A stretch of DNA of 25,812 nt, from assembly GCA_029863735.1 (NCBI GenBank), contig JAOTUT010000003.1, forward strand, positions 1 to 25,812, written 5' to 3'. Numbering within the stretch: the stretch's first letter is position 1; every line of letters starts with the position of its first letter. Source of the stretch: Ignavibacteria bacterium. Its GTDB lineage: Bacteria > Bacteroidota > Ignavibacteria > Ignavibacteriales > Ignavibacteriaceae. Below are positions 16,273 to 24,984 of this stretch, one piece after another. Position numbers and translations under genes: made by a program. The notes under the pieces are model-generated. The model saw nothing but the letters and a program-made list of their open reading frames with translations, had not been told where the DNA came from and made no database searches.

Positions 16273-17400
16273 TTAATAACCTCTCTTCAGAACCTTATCC
16301 ATATCAGATTTTATCATTATCTGAACAAGGTCTTCAAATTTTGTTTTTGCTTTCCAGCCAAGCAATTTTTGTGCTTTCGAAGGATCACCAATCAATAAAT
16401 CAACTTCTGTTGGCCGGTAATAACTTGGGTTAACGTGTACAACTTCCTTTCCGGGTTTTAAGTTTTTCGTAAAATCAAACTTATACTTCTGCCTGTTCTG
16501 GGAATAGTCAATCAGTGATTTTGCTTCTTCGAAGTCAATATTTTTAATTATACCTTTTTCATCAACGCCCGTACCCTTCCACTCAATCTCAATTCCAAGA
16601 TGATTGAAAGAGTGAATGACAAATTCTCTTACTGTTCTTGTTTCACCGGTTGCAATTACAAAATCTTCTGCCGTGTCATTCTGAAGTATCATCCACATTG
16701 CATCACAATACTCTGGTGCAAAACCCCAATCCCGTTTTGCGTTTAAGTTACCGAGTGAAAGATTTGACTGAAGTCCGGCAGCAATTCTTGCTGCTGCTCT
16801 TGTTATTTTTCTCGTAACAAATGTTTCTCCCCTTCTTGGTGATTCATGATTAAATAATATTCCGTTGCTAGCAAAAATGTTATATGCTTCGCGGTAGTTT
16901 ACTATTATCCAGTAACCATAAAGCTTTGCGACGCCATAAGGGGAACGTGGATAGAACGGGGTTTTTTCTGCTTGCGGCACTTCCTGAACTTTTCCATAAA
17001 GCTCGCTGGTTGAAGCCTGGTAGAATTTTACTTTTCTCAATCCGACTTCACGAATTGCATCGAGAAATCTTAATGTGCCTAGTGCATCTACCTGTGCTGT
17101 ATAATCAGGAATTTCAAAGGATACTTTAACGTGGCTTTGTGCAGCAAGATTATATATTTCATCAGGTTGAATTTTTTCAAGTAGACGATTTAAATTACTC
17201 GTATCTACAAGATCACCGTGATGAAGGAACAATTTTTTATTAAGAATTTCAGCGTTGTTGTAGAGATGATCAATTCTTCCTGTGTTAAATGAACTGCTTC
17301 TCCTTATAATTCCGTGGATTTCATATCCCTTATCAAGGAGTATTTCCGTTAAGTAACTTCCGTCTTGCCCGGTTATTCCGGTTAATAATGCTTTTTTCAT
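16273..17400 (-). CDS. gmd: GDP-mannose 4,6-dehydratase
   Basis: Gmd converts GDP-D-mannose to GDP-4-keto-6-deoxy-D-mannose, the branch point to GDP-fucose, GDP-rhamnose and GDP-perosamine. The 375-residue protein has the normal family length and motifs: [11 protein letters not shown] (7-17) for NADP(H); [15 protein letters not shown] (33-47), the signature around the cofactor phosphate; [13 protein letters not shown] (128-140) with the catalytic Thr131-Glu133; SPYGVAKLY (153-161) with Tyr155 and Lys159; [16 protein letters not shown] (184-199); and [15 protein letters not shown] (222-236). It is separated by nine bases from the divergent paralogue downstream and by 142 bases from the WbqC gene upstream, so it may have its own promoter. 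The GT11 gene at 6997 could use a fucose product, but no Fcl-type epimerase-reductase gene is in the window. Confidence 0.96.
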   Translation of the reverse strand: MKKALLTGITGQDGSYLTEILLDKGYEIHGIIRRSSSFNTGRIDHLYNNAEILNKKLFLHHGDLVDTSNLNRLLEKIQPDEIYNLAAQSHVKVSFEIPDYTAQVDALGTLRFLDAIREVGLRKVKFYQASTSELYGKVQEVPQAEKTPFYPRSPYGVAKLYGYWIIVNYREAYNIFASNGILFNHESPRRGETFVTRKITRAAARIAAGLQSNLSLGNLNAKRDWGFAPEYCDAMWMILQNDTAEDFVIATGETRTVREFVIHSFNHLGIEIEWKGTGVDEKGIIKNIDFEEAKSLIDYSQNRQKYKFDFTKNLKPGKEVVHVNPSYYRPTEVDLLIGDPSKAQKLLGWKAKTKFEDLVQIMIKSDMDKVLKRGY

Positions 17401-17542
17401 AATAATAAAAAGGATTTAACAATTTATTGTTTTGTCTATAAAATTTACCAATAACAAAACATTTAGATTAGGACGTATTTGTATAAATTTTAATTATTCT
17501 ACCAAGGCACTATGTTATTCTTTTTATAATTAATTATTACAT

Positions 17543-18229
17543 TCAACCTGCGCCAAGTAAATCTCTACCTTCTTCCCCACAGTTAAGAATTAGATCTAAA
17601 ATTGAAAGATTTGGCAGAAACTCTCCCCAAAGTTGTGAATACTGGGGATGATTAAAATTATAAATTTTCAATTCAATGTTTGCTGCTGAGAATAATTCCT
17701 CTTCCTGATATTTTAAACCACCAAATCCAGACAGATAAGTATTACACTCAAGTTTTTCACATATCGAAATTAATTTTTCTGTAGCGCTTCCCTGAACATC
17801 TAAAATTTTGCTTGAATAGTAAAATTGCTTATTAATTTGTAATATTTTGTAAATCCAAAGAATTAAATTAATGTTCAGCTCCGAAAGATTTTCTGAACTA
17901 TTATTAAATATTTCTTCCAATTCAGGAAAATATTGCTTGAAGTATTCCGCTTTGGAATAATTCATTTTAATTGTAGTAAGAATTTTCTTATTCGTATCTG
18001 CAAAGTTATTAATTCGAACTTCATTTATATTCTGCCCAAATTTACCAGATGACTGAACAGGTAATGTCAACCAATCTGCACCACGAGGAGTTTTAATTTT
18101 ATTTCTATTAATAAAACTATTCTTTGAGAATTGAGCATCATCTAAGAAAACAAAGCAGTCGCATATTGACAATTTATAGAAATATCCTAGCCAGGGTAAA
18201 AAATTTGGTTGATGTATGGCAACTGTCAT
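17543..18229 (-). CDS. WbqC-like family protein
   Basis: The 228-residue protein opens VAIHQPNFLPWLGYFYKL (3-20), the hallmark of the WbqC family, followed by FVFLDDAQFSKNSFINRNKI (about 32-51), GADWLTLPV and, near the C-terminus, TYLSGFGGLKYQEEELF and YPQL-like NFNHPQYSQLWGEFLPNLSI. WbqC proteins occur in O-antigen and capsule loci; their biochemical role is not firmly established as far as I know. It starts 20 bases after the PIG-L deacetylase stop, so the two are likely translated from one message, consistent with work on the same amino sugar. No signal peptide; cytoplasmic. Confidence 0.88.
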   Translation of the reverse strand: MTVAIHQPNFLPWLGYFYKLSICDCFVFLDDAQFSKNSFINRNKIKTPRGADWLTLPVQSSGKFGQNINEVRINNFADTNKKILTTIKMNYSKAEYFKQYFPELEEIFNNSSENLSELNINLILWIYKILQINKQFYYSSKILDVQGSATEKLISICEKLECNTYLSGFGGLKYQEEELFSAANIELKIYNFNHPQYSQLWGEFLPNLSILDLILNCGEEGRDLLGAG

Positions 18230-18249
18230 AAATATTGCTTCGATTAAGA

Positions 18250-18876
18250 TTAAATTAAAATTCTAAGAACTTCAAAAGACTCTGCATATTCACTTTCAAA
18301 TTGAGTGCCTCTTGTCTTTGCAAGACCAAAAATAAATTCTTCGTTCAAATAACTTCTCTCCTTTTGTGTCTCATAACAATTTAAAGCTTCAATTTTCTTC
18401 TGGATATGTCTTTTCTCGAGCTTTACAAAGCTTCTTGTCTCAAAAATTATATTGTTCCAGGGTAGTTCATATCCGAGAATGGATATTTTTTTAAAAACCC
18501 TAAGTCCTTCAGCAGTAATTACCTGGTGATCCTGATGGACATCATTTGGACTGGGAACAAAGACAAGATCAGGATTTATTTTTGATCTAAGTTTTACAAT
18601 ATCTTCAAGTATATCCTGTCTGTAAGTAAGAAAATGTCTAACCCTGTACCTGTATATGAATAAGTTTTCCTGAGGAACACCAAGAGTTTTCAGAGCATTA
18701 GTAAATTCGTGTATTAAAACATCCTTTTCAAAACCTTCCGGAACTGAGTCCTCTGCAATTGAGAAAGCGGCACAATACACTTCTTTGCCTTCCTCAATGA
18801 ACTTTGCAATAGTGCCCCCACAGCCAAGTTCACCATCATCAGTATGAGGAGCCAGTATTAAAATTTTTTTATACAT
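18250..18876 (-). CDS. PIG-L/LmbE family deacetylase
   Basis: I choose ATG 18876 (208 residues): it has AAGG six bases upstream, while an in-frame GTG at 18879 is the only alternative. The zinc-site motif is APHTDDGELGCGG (9-21), a PHPDD variant with Thr for the Pro; the second zinc motif is SPNDVHQDH (109-117) ending in HxxH. Members deacetylate N-acetylated sugars on lipid, nucleotide or small-thiol carriers. Between WbqC and GT4 genes with 12-20 base gaps, it most likely deacetylates an amino sugar of the polysaccharide precursor so that another group can be attached; this is inferred from context. His11, Asp14 and His117 are the expected metal ligands. Confidence 0.9.
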   Translation of the reverse strand: MYKKILILAPHTDDGELGCGGTIAKFIEEGKEVYCAAFSIAEDSVPEGFEKDVLIHEFTNALKTLGVPQENLFIYRYRVRHFLTYRQDILEDIVKLRSKINPDLVFVPSPNDVHQDHQVITAEGLRVFKKISILGYELPWNNIIFETRSFVKLEKRHIQKKIEALNCYETQKERSYLNEEFIFGLAKTRGTQFESEYAESFEVLRILI

Positions 18877-18891
18877 CACTTGCCTTGGTTA

Positions 18892-20103
18892 TTATCTTAA
18901 TTTGAATTTACCTACAATTGAACTTTTATGATTAGTAGATAGTGATTTCATTAAATCTAAATATCTTTCACGCATAACTTCATCTGAAACTTTCATCACA
19001 TCAGCGTAAGCATTAAGAGACATTTTTTTTCTGCGTTCCGGATTAAGGCAAAGATTAATTAATTCACTTGCTATTTGTTTCTTATTATTATGATGAATGA
19101 AAGCCACACTCTCATTCCTAAAAACAGACCGATTAATTTCTATATCATTAATTGCGAAAGGCAGTCCTGTTGCTGCATACTCAAATGCTTTAGTTGGAAT
19201 TCCCAGATTTGTGTATTCAAAAACCGTCTCTGTAATAATGCCGATATCGACAAACTTCAGTTCTTCACCTACCTTTTCGTATGGAATGGGGTGATTAAAA
19301 CTAACGTTGTCCGCTATATTTAGTTCAATAGCAAGTTTTTTAAGATAGTTTCCGTACTCGTTTTCGAATTTACCGACTATATAAAATACTGTGCTGGGAA
19401 TTCTTTTGACAACATCAGGAAGTGCATATAAAGTATTATGCAAACCGTACCTCTCTGCAAACGTACCGTGATAAAAAAGTTTTAAGCCGCTTTCTATTTT
19501 ATTAAAGTTCCGGTTTTTATAATAAGGAAATGACTGTGAATCGGCGACATTCATTACTATAGTTAATTTATCTTCAGGAAGACCTCTCTCCATCAATTTT
19601 TCGCCGCATTGATCCGAAACTGTGATAACTTTGTCAGAAAATTTAACACACATTTTTTCGACGGCTACAAGAACAGGTCTTAAATATTTAAACTTTCTTT
19701 CACCCCACTTTTCTTTAAATAATTCAACTGTGAGGTCATGCATATCAAGAACAACCGGTACACCTGCAAACTTATGAAATATTGCTGCGAAGACAAGATA
19801 ATCGGGCATATTATGTACCTGGACGATGTCCGGCTTATTTTTAAAAAGCAATTTAAATGTTATAACGAAAGACTTAATGAGAAAAGCAACCGAAAAAAAT
19901 ATATAATGAAAAAACTTATCCTGTGGAAATTTTTTCATAATCCTGTAAACATTTACATTTTCAACCTTATTATATTTTGGAAAATTACCAAGGTTAAGGC
20001 ATATAACTTCAACATCAATATTATTTTTTGTAAGCGCAGCAGTTTGTCTCAAAATACGCCCATCAAAATCATAAAAGGATTGAGTAATCATTAAAACTCG
20101 CAT
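18892..20103 (-). CDS. Family 4 (GT-B) glycosyltransferase
   Basis: The 403-residue protein begins MRVLMITQSFYDFDGRILRQ, a start common to GT4 enzymes of capsule loci (the DGRILR helix lies near the acceptor site). Further motifs: PDIVQVHNMPDYLVFAA (91-107), VVLDMHDLTVELF (117-129), KVITVSDQCGEKLMERGLPE (158-177), the second-domain start KLFYHGTFAERYGL (208-221) and the donor-site segment EYTNLGIPTKAFEYAATGLP (296-315), where the Glu-rich EX7E-like arrangement binds the nucleotide sugar. It ends 12 bases before the PIG-L gene and starts 26 bases after the deacetylase-like gene, so these are one transcription unit. Donor unknown; an N-acetylated hexosamine would fit the PIG-L neighbour but is speculation. 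Confidence 0.87.
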   Translation of the reverse strand: MRVLMITQSFYDFDGRILRQTAALTKNNIDVEVICLNLGNFPKYNKVENVNVYRIMKKFPQDKFFHYIFFSVAFLIKSFVITFKLLFKNKPDIVQVHNMPDYLVFAAIFHKFAGVPVVLDMHDLTVELFKEKWGERKFKYLRPVLVAVEKMCVKFSDKVITVSDQCGEKLMERGLPEDKLTIVMNVADSQSFPYYKNRNFNKIESGLKLFYHGTFAERYGLHNTLYALPDVVKRIPSTVFYIVGKFENEYGNYLKKLAIELNIADNVSFNHPIPYEKVGEELKFVDIGIITETVFEYTNLGIPTKAFEYAATGLPFAINDIEINRSVFRNESVAFIHHNNKKQIASELINLCLNPERRKKMSLNAYADVMKVSDEVMRERYLDLMKSLSTNHKSSIVGKFKLR

Positions 20104-20129
20104 ATCACCAAAATCCGTTATTAGTTTTA

Positions 20130-21047
20130 TTATTTGCGATAATTAGTTTGCCAAAACAGTGCCACATCTTTGGGAAGTGCATTCCAGAAATTATCTTTGT
20201 AATTTACTTTAATATAGTATAGAAATGACTTATAAATCTCAATCGGAAACTCTTCAGTTTTAACTGTATCATTGAAAGAAATATAATCAGGATGAACATT
20301 AACTAAAGCCATACCATTATTCTCTGCAATCCAATCCAGCTTATTATTCCAAATTTCAGGTGTTGTATGCTTCATCAATATAAAAGAAGTAAAATCCTGA
20401 GGAAGAGTATAAGGTAGTTCTACATAACAACCCTTTTGATGTCTCTTATTCATGACCCAGAATGGAAATATGGTGCCAACACCATGAGATTGAGGTTCAA
20501 AAGGATCGGTATCAAAAGTTGACAGATCATATAATATATTCAGTTCTCCTATCCAGTCAAGGTTATTATGCATAGCAGGCGCTCTAAAACCGACGGCTCC
20601 CCATTTATCTAAATATTGATTTATTTTTTTTGCCCGCCTCGAAAACACTTCCTCAGTGAAGAATAATTTGCCATCGTGATTTAGTCCGTGAACTCCGAAC
20701 TCAAAACCATTTCTCTGAAGAGTGTTCAATAACTCTTTTTCAACAACATAATCTCTTTCGGGGATAAAATTAAAAGACGAGACAAAACCAAGTTCCTTTT
20801 CTACGTCCATAAGCTTTGGTACTCTTTCGTAACCTTTTTTATGTTCGACATCGTGGGTGAGAATGAGAGCAAACTTTTTACCGTCTGGCCAACCGGTAAA
20901 ACCATCAGGTTTCTTTTCAGAACCTTCTAATACAGGCCATATATCCTTGTATTTGGGAAGTTTTAAGAAAATCAGTTTTCGTCTAAGAAAAAGCTGTAAT
21001 TTCCTTGGAATTACTGGTTTAAGAAAATAATAATATCTATTTAACAT
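20130..21047 (-). CDS. Polysaccharide deacetylase-like (NodB-type) protein
   Basis: I prefer ATG 21047 (305 residues, MLNRYYYFLKPVIPRKLQLF); a GTG at 21071 would add eight residues, and neither has a Shine-Dalgarno. NodB-like motifs appear in order: LTHDVEH (63-69), corresponding to motif 1; HGLNHDG (120-126), the HxxxH metal motif 2; and FRAPAMH (154-160), motif 3. NVHPDY (250-255) supplies the late histidine. Motif 1 has THDV rather than TFDD, a pattern of the subgroup found in polysaccharide loci. The basic, aromatic N-terminus is not a cleavable signal peptide, so the enzyme is probably cytoplasmic or peripheral. Function as an N- or O-deacetylase is inferred from the fold. It lies 266 bases downstream of wzc and leads the GT4/PIG-L/WbqC set. 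Confidence 0.82.
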   Translation of the reverse strand: MLNRYYYFLKPVIPRKLQLFLRRKLIFLKLPKYKDIWPVLEGSEKKPDGFTGWPDGKKFALILTHDVEHKKGYERVPKLMDVEKELGFVSSFNFIPERDYVVEKELLNTLQRNGFEFGVHGLNHDGKLFFTEEVFSRRAKKINQYLDKWGAVGFRAPAMHNNLDWIGELNILYDLSTFDTDPFEPQSHGVGTIFPFWVMNKRHQKGCYVELPYTLPQDFTSFILMKHTTPEIWNNKLDWIAENNGMALVNVHPDYISFNDTVKTEEFPIEIYKSFLYYIKVNYKDNFWNALPKDVALFWQTNYRK

Positions 21048-21313
21048 TGAAGAAGACTGATTTAGTAACACAAAGATATTAAATTAAAAATGCATTTAAA
21101 AAAGATACCTAAAAGAAATGTTGAGTTGATAAAGGGAAATAAAAGTATATAGTATGTGTGATTAATTAAAAGGTTTATTTCCTTATTAGATTAGAGAGCT
21201 TTCTTTTTACCATTCAGCAAAGTTTAAAAACATAACTCGCAAAACAGTATTAAAAAGATGTTCTTTGATCTGACGATTCGTATAACATTTATTTAATTAG
21301 CAAGCTAGCATGC

Positions 21314-23884
21314 TCAAGAATATACTTTTTTGATAGCTTTTAAACCTCTTAATTTTGTTCTTTTATTCTTTCCATTATCACTTCCATAACCATATCCATA
21401 ACCATACCTATGTTTATAATAATAGGACTTTTCAATTACAGCAGCATTAACAACAAGCCCACGAATTTTAATTTTTGCATCTGCCATATCCTTCAAACCT
21501 TCTTTAACATTCTCTTTAAGAGACATGTCAGGGCGCACGACCAACACAGCATCTTTAAAAAATTTACCCAGGATCAAGGTATCGACAACTCTTGTTACGG
21601 GAGGGGTATCAATAATTACAAAATCATAAACTGATGTATCAATCAAATTAACTAAGTCTTCCATTCTTTCAGAATTTAATAAATTGCTTGAGTCTAATGT
21701 GAGTCCACCAGTGGGCAGAATATCAATTAATTTAGATACTCTTGTATGTATTTTAGGTAATGTTCCTGTAGATAAATAATCAATTAATCCTCCTTTCTCA
21801 TCTGTCAATTCAAATATCCTCGATACACCGGCTTTTCTTAAATCACAATCAATTATAAGGACATGTTTCGAATTTTGTGCAAAAGAAACTGCCAGGTTAC
21901 CAACGATCGTGGATTTACCTGAATCTTCTTCACAACTTGTAATCATAAAAATTTTCTTTTTGTCGAGCATCCGTAGTTCAAGCTTTGTTCGTAAGAGACT
22001 ATATGTTTCTTTAAAACCATTTTGCTCATCTATCAGATTAACAAATTTTTCTCTGATATCGGTAGTATTAGCAATTTTATTTTTTATTGCTCTTGTATAT
22101 TTAGGAATGATGCTGAGAACAGGAATATTAAAGTCCTGTTCTATTTCATCCAGGTTAATGAGTTTACTGTTTTTAAGTTCCAGCACAAATATTAAAATAA
22201 TTCCTATAAAAGAACCCAAAATACAACCAATTAATATCGTGAACAATTTTTTGGGACCTTTAGGTGTTACAGCTTCTCTTGCAGGATCAACTACAATAAT
22301 GTCTTGAAGTTTGGATAATTCTGCCATTCGCATTTCTTCCCTTTTATCAAGTAAAAGAGTAAACATTTTTTCATAAACACTCTTTTCCCTAAATAAACGA
22401 GCGAATTTATTTTCTTGAGCTGGTAACCGTTCTAATTTCACCTCGTATTTTGACATCATATTGTTAATATCTTGCCTTTTCTTATCGAGAGTATTAATAA
22501 GTATTTGATAGGCTGTTAAAGTACTTAGATTGTAAGTTGCTAACTTCTCTTTTGCTAAGCTTATTCGTTCATCAAGACTTATCACGTCTGGATGGTTTTC
22601 AGTTCTCTTTTGGAGCAATTCTAGTCTACTTAATTCTAAATCTGAAAGTTGCTCTAATAGAGTAGCAAAAGGACTTCCAGGACTCCCAGTCCCTTCAGGA
22701 GAAAGCAGATTCTGATCAAAATATCCGCTTTTCTCCAACTGCTTTTTCATATCTTCCAGTTTATTTCTATATTCATTAAGCTTTAATTCGGTACTCATTC
22801 TTTCTGCTTCAAGATCACTGAGGAAACGCACAACCTCACCAGAATTGGCATCAATTGTAGTTATTTGACTGTTTGATTTGAAGCTACTTAAGTTATCTTC
22901 AGATTCACGTAATTTAGATTGCATCTCCTGAAGTTGATCATCAATGAAGTTAAAGGAATATCTAATAGTTTGTTTTTGCTGTTCAATTCGTGAGTCCCTG
23001 AATTTATTAACCAGTGTATTTGCTAATACTGCAGCAGCATATCGAGATGGGGAAGTTATTGAAATAGAGAATATATTTGTTTGCCCTGTTCTCCCAACAG
23101 AAATTTGACCATTAAGTCCTGTAATAGCACCGTTAAAACTATTGAATGTAAAATAGAATTTACTACCAACAGGAACTTCTGACCAATTTAAATTAATTTT
23201 AGCTATGGTCGTATTAAATATTAAACTGTTCAACTTTAAAAATGATCCGGAAGAATATGAAATGTCGGCAATGGAATCATTTGGTGAATCCTTAGTTAGG
23301 TAGGAATCACGGGCTGGTGTTTTTACAGTTTGTATTATTTGCTGAGTATTTGCATTATAAATACTATAGTCATTCTCACTTTCTCTGGTCACATAGTAGT
23401 GTTCACTTTGGTCAAAATTACTTAGGTCTATCGAAACAAATTGTGGCAATACAAACGGTAACTGATTTAAATTAAATTTTGGATTCAAATATTCGAACAT
23501 GGATTTGTTTAAGATAATTTCTTTACCTGTCGATGTAATTAATTTATCACAATGAATGAATAAATTTAGTTCTTTTACTACCTTGCTTAGTACGTCAACA
23601 GTTCGGACCAATTGCATCTCGGTTTCTACTTCATCCTGGGTTTGCATTCTCACTATTTCCATTAAACCACTATCCAAATTACTTTTTGATGCCATCTCCT
23701 TTTTTAATACTACAGTAGATTGGTATATAGGTATTGATCTTTTGCTATAAAAATATGCAATAGATACTGCTAGAAATATGCTTATAATTATTACCCATTT
23801 TCTTTTATATAGAATGTGGAAAATTTCGGCTAACGATTTTTCCTTGACATCAGGTTTTGATAACTTTTTAGAGATGTTATTCAT
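21314..23884 (-). CDS. Wzc-like polysaccharide co-polymerase with C-terminal BY-kinase
   Basis: This 856-residue inner-membrane protein fuses a chain-length (Wzz/GumC) domain with a bacterial tyrosine kinase. First membrane segment: WVIIISIFLAVSIAYFY (30-46). A long periplasmic part follows, with coiled coils around 300-340, 355-390 and 470-520. Proline-rich VDPAREAVTPKGPKK (532-546) precedes the second membrane segment (548-570). Kinase parts: KETYSLLRTKLE (625-636), Walker A SCEEDSGKST (650-659), Walker A' VLIIDCDLRK (675-684), Walker B FVIIDTPP (755-762). The tail has a tyrosine cluster, YYYKHRYGYGYGYG (821-834), plus Tyr855, the expected autophosphorylation sites. Homologues set polymer length and couple polymerisation to export through Wza; cycling of tail phosphorylation controls activity. 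It lies 38 bases after the wza-like gene. Confidence 0.94.
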   Translation of the reverse strand: MNNISKKLSKPDVKEKSLAEIFHILYKRKWVIIISIFLAVSIAYFYSKRSIPIYQSTVVLKKEMASKSNLDSGLMEIVRMQTQDEVETEMQLVRTVDVLSKVVKELNLFIHCDKLITSTGKEIILNKSMFEYLNPKFNLNQLPFVLPQFVSIDLSNFDQSEHYYVTRESENDYSIYNANTQQIIQTVKTPARDSYLTKDSPNDSIADISYSSGSFLKLNSLIFNTTIAKINLNWSEVPVGSKFYFTFNSFNGAITGLNGQISVGRTGQTNIFSISITSPSRYAAAVLANTLVNKFRDSRIEQQKQTIRYSFNFIDDQLQEMQSKLRESEDNLSSFKSNSQITTIDANSGEVVRFLSDLEAERMSTELKLNEYRNKLEDMKKQLEKSGYFDQNLLSPEGTGSPGSPFATLLEQLSDLELSRLELLQKRTENHPDVISLDERISLAKEKLATYNLSTLTAYQILINTLDKKRQDINNMMSKYEVKLERLPAQENKFARLFREKSVYEKMFTLLLDKREEMRMAELSKLQDIIVVDPAREAVTPKGPKKLFTILIGCILGSFIGIILIFVLELKNSKLINLDEIEQDFNIPVLSIIPKYTRAIKNKIANTTDIREKFVNLIDEQNGFKETYSLLRTKLELRMLDKKKIFMITSCEEDSGKSTIVGNLAVSFAQNSKHVLIIDCDLRKAGVSRIFELTDEKGGLIDYLSTGTLPKIHTRVSKLIDILPTGGLTLDSSNLLNSERMEDLVNLIDTSVYDFVIIDTPPVTRVVDTLILGKFFKDAVLVVRPDMSLKENVKEGLKDMADAKIKIRGLVVNAAVIEKSYYYKHRYGYGYGYGSDNGKNKRTKLRGLKAIKKVYS
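21382..21408 (-). repeat. Short tandem repeat coding the Tyr-Gly tail of the Wzc-like kinase
   Basis: On the minus strand, alternating TATGG and TTATGG/ATATGG units give the YGYGYGYG peptide near the C-terminus of the kinase. The six-base periodicity could expand or contract in frame, changing the number of phosphorylatable tyrosines. Confidence 0.6.
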
Positions 23885-23922
23885 TTAATTTTATTATCTA
23901 TGTAAAATTTATTAAATGTACT

Positions 23923-24531
23923 TTAATTAACTAAAAAAATTGCTGCTATTGTAACCACTGTTGCAATTGCTGAAAATATCCAAGTAAATCTAGCTGGATC
24001 TGCCCAAAAAGATCTTGGCACATAGATTTGATCTCCAGATTGAAGTCCAAAATCAATTGCAGTATCTCCCTCCTGCATAATTGCCTCAGCATCAAGTTGT
24101 ATTTCCTTTTCGTTCCTGATAATATAAACATTATCAAGATCAGCACTTCCAGTGGCCCCACCAGCTAATGCCAAAATACTAGAAAATTTCTGTTCCTCTG
24201 TTACAAAATAATAACCAGGTTTGAAAACTTCTCCAAGGATATTAATCTTAAACAATGATAAGATTGTCAACTCTGGGTTCCGGTATAGTGAATCATATTT
24301 TGTATAAATCTCATCTCTTAGCTGCGGGAATTCTCTGTTAACTGTGCTAATAATCCCAATAAAGGGTAATTGTAATTTACCATCAGGTTGAACGTAATAA
24401 TCACCTGAAATGGCATCGGTTATGTCTAAAAAAATCAGCCTCACTCCATCTCCTGGGATAAGTTGCTGGGATAAGAGATTGGATATATAGAATATGAATA
24501 CCAAAACTGATAAAAAAAGTAAATGTTTCAT
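23923..24531 (-). CDS. Compact Wza-like polysaccharide export protein
   Basis: The 202-residue protein begins with a hydrophobic signal segment (HLLFLSVLVFIFYISNLLSQ, 3-22) followed directly by the Poly_export domain: QLIPGDGVRL (23-32) and GDYYVQPDGKLQLPFIGII (43-61). An SLBB-type domain follows (INILGEVFKPGYYFV, 96-110; ILALAGGATGSADLDNVYII, 119-138), then GLQSGDQIYVP (162-172). It ends in a hydrophobic helix, TWIFSAIATVVTIAAIFLVN (183-202). There is no lipobox cysteine, and it is about half the length of E. coli Wza, with a single SLBB-like unit. This compact form with a C-terminal membrane segment suggests a periplasmic or outer-membrane adaptor for export. It is the first gene of the minus-strand locus, 38 bases before the Wzc-like gene. 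Confidence 0.88.
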   Translation of the reverse strand: MKHLLFLSVLVFIFYISNLLSQQLIPGDGVRLIFLDITDAISGDYYVQPDGKLQLPFIGIISTVNREFPQLRDEIYTKYDSLYRNPELTILSLFKINILGEVFKPGYYFVTEEQKFSSILALAGGATGSADLDNVYIIRNEKEIQLDAEAIMQEGDTAIDFGLQSGDQIYVPRSFWADPARFTWIFSAIATVVTIAAIFLVN

Positions 24532-24984
24532 TTTACACTTGATCTTTCAGATTATGACACAGTCGATAACTTATACAGAATTAATTCAAATATCATTAAA
24601 ATTCTTATTTACACCAACCCATAAAGGGATAGAATTGATTAAACAGTTTAAGCTTTCATTCAAAATTACAACATTTGTACCACTTAAGGTGTTTTAATGA
24701 TGAAATGAAATCACCTAATCTAACTCCAAAAATATATAAATGAGAAAAGCAACTACACGTGTATCAATAAGGTACGTATAAAATATAACAATTTATTGAC
24801 TCACACTCCTTGGATATTTTGAGTGTTGCAGGTTAATTTGAATTCAATAAGAAAAATAAATTGCTCTTGATAATTTCAATAGCAACAATTAACAATTATT
24901 AAATTATTATGAATTTAGCATACTTATTGTATATTGTTTTTCCCATAAAAATAGTTTTATCCTGATTAAACCCGGAGAAGTAAA
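24532..24984. promoter_or_regulatory. Divergent intergenic control region, no gene seen
   Basis: This 453-base AT-rich stretch separates the start of the long minus-strand locus from the divergent aminotransferase, so promoters for both are expected here. A possible weak hairpin (ACACTC 24803-24808 with GAGTGT 24821-24826) and a palindrome TTGAATTCAA near 24838-24847 are visible. I could not place a -35/-10 pair with confidence. A 67-codon ORF crossing 24494-24697 has no domain and begins inside the Wza-like gene, so I do not call it. Confidence 0.4.

Noticed and set aside
19738..20094. A 118-codon + strand open frame.
   Set aside because: Antisense to the GT4 gene, whose motifs are unmistakable; no ribosome site and no domain.
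21909..22307. A 132-codon open frame on the + strand.
   Set aside because: It lies wholly antisense inside the Wzc-like kinase gene, is serine/leucine-rich without domains, and is a shadow of that gene's codons.
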